NCBI RefSeq assembly: GCF_009695545.1
Contig: NZ_VUNS01000022.1
Span: forward strand, 19,105-83,104
DNA: 64,000 nucleotides
Source of the DNA: Victivallis lenta
GTDB taxonomy: Bacteria > Verrucomicrobiota > Lentisphaeria > Victivallales > Victivallaceae
Direction of reading: 5' to 3'
The translations under genes were made by a program, and so were the position numbers. The notes below the pieces were generated by a model that made no database searches, was not told the DNA's origin, and saw only the letters and a program-made list of their open reading frames with translations. Below, one piece after another: positions 25,657-33,712 of the stretch; position 1 is the first letter of the stretch, and every line of letters starts with the position of its first letter.

Positions 25657-27480
25657 ATGTTTTCCGGAAAAATCCGCTTGGCCACGCTTACCGTATTGCT
25701 CCTGAATGGTTCTCTGTTTGCCGTTCCTGATTGGGAAACTGCGGCGGAGCTGCGTAAAAACAACGAAATCGACAAAGCCGAAACCACCCTGAAGAAATAT
25801 TCCTCCCCTGCCGGATTTGAACAACTCAAACCTGCCGAAAAGATCGAATTTCTACGCGGATTGCTGGAACTGGCGCATATCCGGGCCTTGAACGACGATG
25901 TAGTTGGCTCGCTCGCGCTCTTGAACTGGGCAGAGGGACGCTCCGATCCTTATCAACGTTCCATTGCCTGCGTCAAATATGCCGAAATCCTGCTTGATCT
26001 CGGCGAATTCGAACGTGCCAGAGGATATCTCGCCAACGCGGATGAATTGATTAAAACTCGTGCCACAAAGAAGGACACTGGAGCTGCCATCGGTCAGGGC
26101 GGTGAAAAAGTCGACACCGGCGGCGCCTGGCGTGAGCTTCGCGATGAATCGGATGCCCTGAAAGCCGACATTGAATCCGAAGAGATGAAAAACAAATTCG
26201 GTGCAACTTACGGCAGTTATGTCAAACTCAGGAGGTTGCAACAGGTTGTCAAACGTGCCCGCATTCCGCGTTACCGCCAAGAAGCGATGAGGGTCGCCGA
26301 TGAAATCATCGCCACCGATCCGGCCAGTCAATTCGCGGTGGCGGCGGAATACCTCAAAGGCGAACTCATGGCCTCCCGCCTGACCGAGAACTCGGACAAA
26401 AAAGAAATCAGAAAAGCCAAAGACTACCTCGAAAAGTTCGTCAAAGCCCAACCCGAAGGGCTCTATCGCGGCGAAGCGCTGATGCTGTTGGGCAAAATCT
26501 CTCTTGAAATCGAGTGGAACGCAAAAGATGCGGAAAAGTATTACAATCAGGCACTGGACTACTTCCGCAAAGCCAGAGAAAAACGCGACGCCCTTAGCCT
26601 GTATGCCGCCATCAATGATGACCTCAAAAAGCAAGCGGAACCTACACAGAAGCCGACCTCGCTGAACGAATGGATGCGCACAATCTACCATGACGAAGAT
26701 CCTCTGAAGCTCTATAATACCGCCAGCGCACCGGTTTGGTATATCGACAACAAAGAGAAAGAATGTGTTTATGCCTGTGGATTTCTCGCTTTTGCGGCGG
26801 GGAAATATGACGCGGCGAAAGAATGCTGGGAAAGAGTGAAAGATTTATCCCCGGATGATGCACAGATTCATCCTTTGCTGCCGACAACGGTTTACAAGCG
26901 ATTGACCAAGGCGTGCCGTTTACAGGCAATGATGTATTGGCCGGAAGAAAAGGCAAACATAAAAAATGCGGATATGCGACTGATGCTTCAACATGCCGAA
27001 TATTTGGCGTTGCTTGAAAAATGGTCAGAATCAGCAGTTTTCCTTGAAAAACTGAAGAAAAGATGTCGGACAGATGATGAACTGGCCGTTGTCCTGGTTG
27101 GTTTGGCCACGGTTCATACATATTGGTTTAACGATCCTTCCTTCACCTATGCGTTTTCCTGTTATAAGACGGTTGTTGAGAATAAAAAATTGTATGGAAC
27201 TTCCATTCATGGCCGAGCTGTGAAAGAGAATGGAAAATTGTGGCTGTCCGTGGCTCATCAGCAAAAGAAAGCGCTGCCTTTCTTTCTTCAATATCAGAAG
27301 ATGTATAAAAACGGGCGTTATTTTCGTGAAGTTCGGTTCATGGAAGCAAAGTGTCATCTTGCGGCGGGGAGGCTTGATTTGGCGAAAAAAATTTATGAGA
27401 CATTAAAGGGAGGAAGTGATTCATATGAACATTTTCTGCTGTCACGAATTAAAAAGTACGAAAACGACAGGAAGAAATAA
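25657..27480 (+). CDS. Exported TPR protein, first gene of the ExbBD-type locus
   Basis: A 607-aa protein with a signal peptide (MAMFSGKIRLATLTVLLLNG or two residues shorter; the second ATG has the better GGAG spacing). TPR-like helical pairs cover its length (EYLKGELMASRL, ALMLLGKISLEIEWNAKDAE, CGFLAFAAGKYDAAKECWER). Residues around 425-455, encoded at 26929-27020, are the parent of a segment that reappears twice downstream fused to exbB fragments. It heads the plus-strand run ending in exbB-exbD-exbD, an arrangement common in Planctomycetota and Lentisphaerota. A periplasmic scaffold for an energised envelope complex is the likely role. Confidence 0.8.
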   Translation: MFSGKIRLATLTVLLLNGSLFAVPDWETAAELRKNNEIDKAETTLKKYSSPAGFEQLKPAEKIEFLRGLLELAHIRALNDDVVGSLALLNWAEGRSDPYQRSIACVKYAEILLDLGEFERARGYLANADELIKTRATKKDTGAAIGQGGEKVDTGGAWRELRDESDALKADIESEEMKNKFGATYGSYVKLRRLQQVVKRARIPRYRQEAMRVADEIIATDPASQFAVAAEYLKGELMASRLTENSDKKEIRKAKDYLEKFVKAQPEGLYRGEALMLLGKISLEIEWNAKDAEKYYNQALDYFRKAREKRDALSLYAAINDDLKKQAEPTQKPTSLNEWMRTIYHDEDPLKLYNTASAPVWYIDNKEKECVYACGFLAFAAGKYDAAKECWERVKDLSPDDAQIHPLLPTTVYKRLTKACRLQAMMYWPEEKANIKNADMRLMLQHAEYLALLEKWSESAVFLEKLKKRCRTDDELAVVLVGLATVHTYWFNDPSFTYAFSCYKTVVENKKLYGTSIHGRAVKENGKLWLSVAHQQKKALPFFLQYQKMYKNGRYFREVRFMEAKCHLAAGRLDLAKKIYETLKGGSDSYEHFLLSRIKKYENDRKK

Positions 27481-27483
27481 AAG

Positions 27484-28225
27484 GGAAAAAGACAAATGTA
27501 CCATCAGTTGCTGAAGCGAACCTTTTTTCTGATGACACTATGCGGAAGTGTTATGCTATCTGCCGGAGATGATGCGTGGAGCAAGAGCGGCAGCCATTAC
27601 TCATACACCCGAACAGGAAAAATAGCACCGGAATCTCTTCCTGATGGTGGCATTAAATATACTTTTTCTCTTGGATGTCCAGAATATCCTTTTGATGCCG
27701 GAACTGGAAGTTGTACCCCCGGCGATCTTGAATATAGTGGTGGAGCAACCAGCGGTTCGGCAAGCGGAGTGACTGGAACTGTCGAATATGGCAAAGATGA
27801 GTTACCTACCTCTGACACCAGTATGTCGATGTCAGGAAAACTCATCCCACCAGAGGGAGCGGAAGGTTCACAGCCCACATGGAGTGCCTCTGCAACGCTT
27901 CAATCTCCATTCTGGCTGGAAGCTTCACCGTCAAATATGGTTAAAGCCGGTACGGCAGTAACCATTACTGCTAAAGGCGATCCCACTGAATCTACTTGGA
28001 CAATCGATGGTACAGATTGGAAAGATCATTCTCAATCTAACAGTAAACCATACAAAACTTCATCTATCACCTTGAATCGTAATATGTGGGATAAACTGAA
28101 ATGGACGCCCAATCCCCTACCGACCGATTATCTCTTCCCGCCCGCCGGAACGTATTCGATTTCAGCGACCACCACTGAAGAAGGAAGTGCCAGGTCGGCT
28201 GGGATAACAGTGACAGTGGTGGAAT
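27484..28225 (+). repeat. Cassette array block, copy 1 (N-module only)
   Basis: The leader (AAAGACAAATG) and about 730 bp of coding sequence recur almost unchanged at 30089 and 32971. Similarity ends near the codons for a V-E-L or V-D-V end of a beta strand. This copy is preceded by the complete TPR gene and has no exbB fragment. Confidence 0.85.
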
Positions 28226-29037
28226 TAACTTCTCTCTCGGTTGTTGCCGGAGCAACACAGACCAATGTGACTAATACAGCCAACTCCAATAATTGGGCTG
28301 CCGTCAAAGGTAATGATTATATTGTTGTTAAAGCGAATATTTCACCGAGTATTCCAGAAGATAAAGTTCCGTCTGACCTAATTCAGTGGACAGGAGGCGA
28401 AGCAATTGCGGGACAGCCTTTGCATAGAAGAGTGTCCAAGGCAACATCGCAGAAAACTACAGTGAAAGCGACCTGCGGAAATGTGGAGAAAGAAGTTGAC
28501 CTGTGGGTAATTTGGGCAAATATCACCATCCATACATCAGGGAAGCAACCTTCTGACGCGAAACAATTAGGCTCAGAGCATGGAGGCACAAATCTTGGTC
28601 CGTATGAAAGTTCAACACGGGTTGGAGCATCAATGACATTAGAGGCCACATTGACTCCCAGTGGAATCAATGGAATAGTCAAGACAGGGTGGAAAATAAA
28701 AAGGTCCCTTAATTATAGAGATTGGCGCGATGGCATAAAGACTGAGGCGACAAATCAAAATGATGACAGCTATTCTTCATGGGTTGTAGACATTCCTACA
28801 ACTTCGGACAAAATATACGATACAGATGCCCCCAATCATACTAAAACATTTATTAACTTTGCAGAATCACATAACAATTTCGTTCAGTGGATAGAATGGA
28901 ATAGCGACAGAGCTTCAGATGATGCAAATTGGTCTGTAGAATATAAATATACAAATGCAGGAGGGGTGTATACGAAAATCTACAATCGCATTAGCACAAA
29001 CCATATTACGATTCCGCAAAATCCCACAAACCCATAA
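27496..29037 (+). CDS. Exported cassette protein 1 (conserved N-module, unique tail)
   Basis: A 513-aa secreted protein. The signal peptide MYHQLLKRTFFLMTLCGSVM is followed by a conserved module (to about residue 243) that ends in an Ig-like beta sandwich (AGTYSISATTTEEGSARSA, ITVTVVEL). This module is nearly identical in the two other cassette proteins. From there on the tail is unique: further beta-rich sequence (WVIWANITIHTSG) and an acidic end with DKIYDTDAPNHT. It has no HExxH motif, unlike the other two tails. It is followed 16 nt later by an exported helical-repeat protein. The function is unknown; the pattern suggests a surface or released protein with exchangeable business ends. Confidence 0.75.
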   Translation: MYHQLLKRTFFLMTLCGSVMLSAGDDAWSKSGSHYSYTRTGKIAPESLPDGGIKYTFSLGCPEYPFDAGTGSCTPGDLEYSGGATSGSASGVTGTVEYGKDELPTSDTSMSMSGKLIPPEGAEGSQPTWSASATLQSPFWLEASPSNMVKAGTAVTITAKGDPTESTWTIDGTDWKDHSQSNSKPYKTSSITLNRNMWDKLKWTPNPLPTDYLFPPAGTYSISATTTEEGSARSAGITVTVVELTSLSVVAGATQTNVTNTANSNNWAAVKGNDYIVVKANISPSIPEDKVPSDLIQWTGGEAIAGQPLHRRVSKATSQKTTVKATCGNVEKEVDLWVIWANITIHTSGKQPSDAKQLGSEHGGTNLGPYESSTRVGASMTLEATLTPSGINGIVKTGWKIKRSLNYRDWRDGIKTEATNQNDDSYSSWVVDIPTTSDKIYDTDAPNHTKTFINFAESHNNFVQWIEWNSDRASDDANWSVEYKYTNAGGVYTKIYNRISTNHITIPQNPTNP

Positions 29038-29053
29038 AACGGTAGAGGTTGTC

Positions 29054-29590
29054 ATGAATTTTAAACATTTTTTAATCACATTGTTCTTGTTTTCTTTCCT
29101 TTTTGCCGGAAATATACAAATATGTGGAGGTAATATGATATCAGAGGATAGCAATCTTGCCATTATCAAACAGCGCCAAGCGACAATAGATCAATTGATC
29201 AATAATTTTAAAATATCAAAAGACCGAGAATACAAAATTAGCATATTGTACACACTAGGGGAACTGCGAGCGGAAGTGGCTGTCCCACTCTTAATAGAAA
29301 ATCTTACTTACGGTATTGACGACAGCACCAAACGACTGCCCAAATATCCAAATCCGGCCGCAAAAGCTTTAGAAAAAATAGGGATTCCAAGTATTCAACC
29401 TGTATTAGAGTTCATTAAAAGTAACACCAATGACTTCAAATTAGCACTGGCATGTGATACCCTCGTGGGTATAGATGGTTATGATTTAGCAGTATTCTTT
29501 TTAAAGAAAGAAATAAGCAAAACGAGAGACCCACAACATTTGGATAATCTCAATAAAGCCGTAAAAATAATAAGTAAGCAAAAATTATAA
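29054..29590 (+). CDS. Exported HEAT-like repeat protein (partner of cassette 1)
   Basis: A 178-aa protein with a signal peptide (MNFKHFLITLFLFSFLFAGN) and GAGG 5 nt before the ATG. The mature part has two to three helical repeats of HEAT/PBS-lyase type: SILYTLGELRAEVAVPLLIE and AAKALEKIGIPSIQPVLEFI. These are protein-binding scaffolds. The gene differs completely from the genes in the same place in the other two cassettes, although all three are exported and helical. A dedicated partner, chaperone or immunity-type protein for the upstream secreted protein is possible; that is inference from position alone. Confidence 0.65.
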   Translation: MNFKHFLITLFLFSFLFAGNIQICGGNMISEDSNLAIIKQRQATIDQLINNFKISKDREYKISILYTLGELRAEVAVPLLIENLTYGIDDSTKRLPKYPNPAAKALEKIGIPSIQPVLEFIKSNTNDFKLALACDTLVGIDGYDLAVFFLKKEISKTRDPQHLDNLNKAVKIISKQKL

Positions 29591-29656
29591 AGCTAGAAAT
29601 CATGTCGCCCCCCAAATAGGTGTACTAATTCAAAATACAAGAGTGCTACCTCGCTC

Positions 29657-30830
29657 AAATAAATGTACAACGTCATCTTCAACAGTGGTTTCATCGGCCT
29701 TTTGATCTGGTTGTTACTGTTTGCCGCCTCGACGACAGCAGTAGCTTTGATCATTCGTTGCATATGGATTCTGCGGCAAAAGCGATTCGGCTTTGCCACA
29801 AAATTGATGCCGCTGTTGAAGGCCGGAGATTGGGATGACGCATATGCGTTCTGTGAGGCGAATCCTACAGTGACAATGCGAATTGCCGGTACGATTTTAC
29901 TTACTGCTCATTCCAAAAACAAAACGCAGCGGCAGGAATTGGCAGTTGTGATGTTGGACAAAGAAGTTCGGGCAATATTGCGATGGATGATGTATTGGCC
30001 GGAAGAAAAGGCAAGCATAAAAAATGCGGATATGCGACTGATGCTTCAGCATGCCGAATATTTGGCATTGCTTGAAAAGAAGTAAAGGGGAAGAAGACAA
30101 ATGTACCATCAGTTGCTGAAGCGAACCTTTTTTCTGATGACACTATGCGGAAGTGTTATGCTATCTGCCGGAGATGATGCGTGGAGCAAGAGCGGCAGCC
30201 ATTACTCATACACCCGAACAGGAAAAATAGCACCGGAATCCCTTCCGGATGGCGGCATTAAATATACTTTCTCTCTTGGCTGCCCGGAATATCCTTTTGA
30301 TGCCGGAACTGGAAGCTGTACCCCCGGCGACCTTAAATACAGCGGCAATGCAACCCGCGGTCCGGCAAGTGGAGTGACAGGAACTGTCGAATATGGCAAA
30401 GATGAGCTACCTACCTCTGACACCAGTATGTCGATGTCAGGAAAACTCATCCCACCAGAGGGAGCGGAAGGTTCACAGCCCACATGGAGTGCCTCTGCAA
30501 CGCTTCAATCTCCATTCTGGCTGGAAGCCTCGCCGTCTGACATAGTTAAAGCCGGTACAGCAGTAACCGTTACTGCTAAAGGTGATCCCACTGAATCTAC
30601 TTGGACAATCGATAGTACAGATTGGAAAGATCATTCTCAATCTAACAGTGAACCATACAAAACTTCATCTATCACCTTGAATCGTAATATGTGGGATAAA
30701 TTGAAATGGACACCCAATCCCGTCCCCAATGGTTATTTGTTCCCACCTGCTGGTACATATACTGTCGCAGCAACCACCACAGAAGAGAAAAATGCCAGAT
30801 CAGCTGATATTACTGTGACAGTAGTTGATG
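29657..30830 (+). repeat. Cassette array block, copy 2 (exbB fragment, TPR fragment, N-module)
   Basis: About 1.17 kb matching copy 3 at 32539-33712 at nearly every base outside a few variant clusters. The order is an exbB 5' fragment, a TPR-gene fragment (29987-30079) and the N-module. It starts at the AATAAATGTACAACG shared with copy 3. Confidence 0.85.
29663..30085 (+). pseudogene. ExbB 5' fragment fused to TPR-gene fragment
   Basis: A 140-codon frame. Residues 1-108 match the N-terminal half of the full ExbB encoded at 36237 (first membrane helix plus cytoplasmic loop, ending RAILRW). The remaining residues (from MMYWPEEKASIKNADM to LALLEK) match the TPR protein encoded at 25657. The membrane helices 2 and 3 needed for the ExbB channel are missing. 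The junction falls at a 2-bp overlap (AT) of the two parents, as expected of a tandem duplication with breakpoints in the TPR gene and exbB. It could still be translated as a one-helix protein, but I treat it as a duplication scar. No Shine-Dalgarno sequence is evident. Confidence 0.75.
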
Positions 30831-31729
30831 TCATCTTCGTTACTCCATCAGGCGATCCCGTAACCAATCCCTCAAGTAGTAATGAATTCGTTTTCAATAA
30901 TGCCGCTTCCGGGGTACTGACGATTACTTTAGCCGTAAAAGTATCACCAGCCGGAGCCATTGATTTGGTCAAAGACAACGCTGTGTTTGAAGTAGATGAT
31001 ATTACTGGTTCTACCAAAACTTGGCATGCTAATAACCCAAACGGCAAAGCTACAGTTTCCGGTGATCAGTTGACTGCAACAGTTACTTTTACGGGACTTC
31101 CCGCCAGTAACGACAGCTTTGGTAAGAAAACTGCAAAAATCACCTGTTCCGGTAACGGATTGAGTTTTGAGAAGACCACTGATTATGAAGTGTTTTACAG
31201 GGCTACTGCAACTAACCATCCGACTTGTGCAAGTTGTGCGGGATGCCCCAATTGGTTTTATTATTACAAAAATGCATCCGGTGGAGGCTCATATAAATAT
31301 AAGTCATCAGGACGATCTCAAAGTCTATCTGCTGGTGGAGATTCTACTGTTGAAATTGCTGATGAAGCATATGCAGGTGATGAATATATAACTACATCCA
31401 TAGTTAACGGGCAACTAGTTGCAACAGGTTGGTCATCCACGATAAAATATTACCCTGTCTTTTGCGGAGTGTTAGCACATGAACGACAACATGCGAATCA
31501 ACAAACAAATGCAGGCCCCCCCACAGATCGTGATTCTGATCGCTTATCTAATACATTTGAATCGAATACAAGTCAGACAAATCCAGATGATGCAGAAAGC
31601 GCAAGTGGCGTTTTGGGGGGTGGCTGGTATGATCGAGAAGTTTATGCGGGCGGTCCTGTTGAACAAGCAGGTATCGCAAGTGCTGATAAATCTAAAGATT
31701 GGGCTTATCCTGGTTCAAATTCTCAATAG
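30101..31729 (+). CDS. Exported cassette protein 2 with HExxH tail
   Basis: A 542-aa secreted protein with the same signal peptide and N-module as cassette 1 (first about 243 residues), then a different 300-residue tail. The tail has another beta-sandwich stretch, a Cys-rich turn (HPTCASCAGCPNWFYYY) and the zinc-site-like AHERQHANQQ (H460, E461, H464). An Asp-rich segment, TDRDSDRLSNTFESNTSQTN, resembles calcium-binding thrombospondin type 3-like repeats. A metallopeptidase-like domain is therefore possible, though the third ligand and fold cannot be assigned. It is followed 20 nt later by its own exported partner gene. Expression would be driven through the upstream fusion gene. Confidence 0.7.
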   Translation: MYHQLLKRTFFLMTLCGSVMLSAGDDAWSKSGSHYSYTRTGKIAPESLPDGGIKYTFSLGCPEYPFDAGTGSCTPGDLKYSGNATRGPASGVTGTVEYGKDELPTSDTSMSMSGKLIPPEGAEGSQPTWSASATLQSPFWLEASPSDIVKAGTAVTVTAKGDPTESTWTIDSTDWKDHSQSNSEPYKTSSITLNRNMWDKLKWTPNPVPNGYLFPPAGTYTVAATTTEEKNARSADITVTVVDVIFVTPSGDPVTNPSSSNEFVFNNAASGVLTITLAVKVSPAGAIDLVKDNAVFEVDDITGSTKTWHANNPNGKATVSGDQLTATVTFTGLPASNDSFGKKTAKITCSGNGLSFEKTTDYEVFYRATATNHPTCASCAGCPNWFYYYKNASGGGSYKYKSSGRSQSLSAGGDSTVEIADEAYAGDEYITTSIVNGQLVATGWSSTIKYYPVFCGVLAHERQHANQQTNAGPPTDRDSDRLSNTFESNTSQTNPDDAESASGVLGGGWYDREVYAGGPVEQAGIASADKSKDWAYPGSNSQ

Positions 31730-31749
31730 TTATGACAAGGAGCCAACAA

Positions 31750-32544
31750 ATGAGAAGTAACATGCATATGGTATATATTGTTGGGTTATTATGTTTATCC
31801 ATCAATCTTTTTGCTAATAGACAGGCAATTATAGGAGAGAATGCAAAAGATTACTCTATTGTATCAACAATATTATGGAAAGATTTAGCAATCACAAAAG
31901 ATGATCAAAACGAGTTACTGAGAATCTCTAAAACAGATCATGATGACGTAGCCTCATATGCTTTGATTGTTGCAGCAACACGTGAGGTGCCAAACCTTAA
32001 TGCCATATTACAATCTGCGGCACGAAACGGAGGAAACACGTCCCTTATCGCCAAACATTTTTTCGAATTAAAAGAAAAAGGGGAAATTTTAGAACAACTG
32101 GAAAAAGAATTACATAACAAACCTCTTTCGTTGTATTCCGCTCCAACTCCTGACGACTTCTATCGCGATATGATTGTGTTTCGGTTGTTATTATCTGCCA
32201 GATCGAAAAACACCGAGCCTGTTATTCCTCCAGGTATTTTATTTGAGGCTAATCAATCCGCATTGTTGAAATACGGCTGGCAACCCGAAAGAAAGGCTTT
32301 TAATTATATTTTCCAATTGCTGTTGAAGGAACCTAAGAGATCAGATAAAACAGTTCATTTAATCTTTGCACTATCTGCGTACTCGAAAGTTTTTTTTGAT
32401 GAAGCAACTAATGCTATAGCAACTTCCAATATTCCTTTGATTACAAAGCAATATTTAATTGACTATCTTATGCAAAATAAATATCGGCTGTCAAAAGAGC
32501 AAATAGATAAACTTAAAAAACTTCAGATGCAATTACAACAATAA
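31750..32544 (+). CDS. Exported helical-repeat protein (partner of cassette 2)
   Basis: A 264-aa protein with the ribosome site AAGGAG and a signal peptide (MHMVYIVGLLCLSINLFANR). The mature protein is almost wholly helical, with repeat-like segments such as HDDVASYALIVAATREVPNL and LIFALSAYSKVFFDEATNAI, compatible with a HEAT/ARM-type solenoid. It has no similarity to the partner proteins of the other cassettes beyond this general build. Its stop codon abuts the ATG of the next exbB fusion (TAAATG). Function unknown; a binding partner of the preceding secreted protein is the simplest inference. Confidence 0.65.
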   Translation: MRSNMHMVYIVGLLCLSINLFANRQAIIGENAKDYSIVSTILWKDLAITKDDQNELLRISKTDHDDVASYALIVAATREVPNLNAILQSAARNGGNTSLIAKHFFELKEKGEILEQLEKELHNKPLSLYSAPTPDDFYRDMIVFRLLLSARSKNTEPVIPPGILFEANQSALLKYGWQPERKAFNYIFQLLLKEPKRSDKTVHLIFALSAYSKVFFDEATNAIATSNIPLITKQYLIDYLMQNKYRLSKEQIDKLKKLQMQLQQ

Positions 32545-33712
32545 ATGTACAACGTCATCTTCAACAGTGGTTTCATCGGCCTTTTGATCTGGCTGTTGCT
32601 GTTTATTACCTCGACCGCAGCAGTAGCTTTTATTATTCGTTGTGCTTGGATCTTGCGGCGAAAGCGGTTCGCTTCCCCTGTAAAATTGATGCCTCTGTTA
32701 AAGGCAGGGAAATGGGATGACGCATATGCGTTCTGTGAGGAGAATCCTACTGTGACAATGCGAATTGCCGGTACGATTTTACTTACTGCCCATTCCAAAA
32801 ACAAAACGCAACGGCAGGAATTGGCAGTTGTGATGTTGGACAAAGAAGTTCGGGCAATATTGCGATGGATGATGTATTGGCCGGAAGAAAAGGCAAGCAT
32901 AAAAAATGCGGATATGCGACTGATGCTTCAGCATGCCGAATATTTGGCATTGCTTGAAAAGAAGTAAAGGGGAAGAAGACAAATGTACCATCAGTTGCTG
33001 AAGCGAACCTTTTTTCTGATGACACTATGCGGAAGTGTTATGCTATCTGCCGGAGATGATGCGTGGAGCAAGAGCGGCAGCCATTACTCATACACCCGAA
33101 CAGGAAAAATAGCACCGGAATCTCTTCCTGATGGTGGCATTAAATATACTTTTTCTCTTGGATGTCCAGAATATCCTTTTGATGCCGGAACTGGAAGTTG
33201 TACCCCCGGCGATCTTGAATATAGTGGTGGAGCAACCAGCGGTTCGGCAAGCGGAGTGACTGGAACTGTCGAATATGGCAAAGATGAGCTACCTACCTCT
33301 GACACCAGTATGTCGATGTCAGGAAAACTCATCCCACCAGAGGGAGCGGAAGGTTCACAGCCCACATGGAGTGCCTCTGCAACGCTTCAATCTCCATTCT
33401 GGCTGGAAGCTTCACCGTCTGACATAGTTAAAGCTGGTACGGCAGTAACCGTTACTGCTAAAGGTGATCCCACTGAATCTACTTGGACGATTAATAGTAC
33501 TGATTGGAAAGATCATTCTCAATCTAACAGTGAAAAATATAAAACCTCATCTATTGTTTTTAATCGCGATATGTGGGATAAAATGAAATGGACTCCCAAC
33601 CCCATACCTAAGAACTATCTCTTTCCATCAGGAGGAAATTATTCTGTTTCTGCAACAACAACAGAGGAGCAGGATCAAAGGAGTGCAAGCATTTCCATTA
33701 AAGTATTGGAAT
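32539..33712 (+). repeat. Cassette array block, copy 3 (exbB fragment, TPR fragment, N-module)
   Basis: Same order and length as copy 2; the TPR fragment is at 32869-32961. Both copies share the N-to-S change (AAC to AGC) relative to the parent TPR gene, so one derives from the other. Confidence 0.85.
32545..32967 (+). pseudogene. Second ExbB 5' fragment fused to TPR-gene fragment
   Basis: 140 codons with the same junction as the fusion at 29663 (ILRW followed by MMYWPEE). In the first membrane helix and loop (FITSTAAVAFIIRCAWILRR) this copy is closer to the intact ExbB encoded at 36237 than the first fusion is. That suggests later conversion by the parent, or that it is the earlier duplicate. 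It lacks helices 2 and 3. The ATG directly follows the stop of the preceding gene with no Shine-Dalgarno sequence, so translation would depend on re-initiation. Confidence 0.75.

Noticed and set aside
27484..33712. Repeated blocks as a CRISPR or integron array
   Set aside because: The repeats are over 1 kb and coding; there are no short spaced repeats, no integrase and no attC-like sites.
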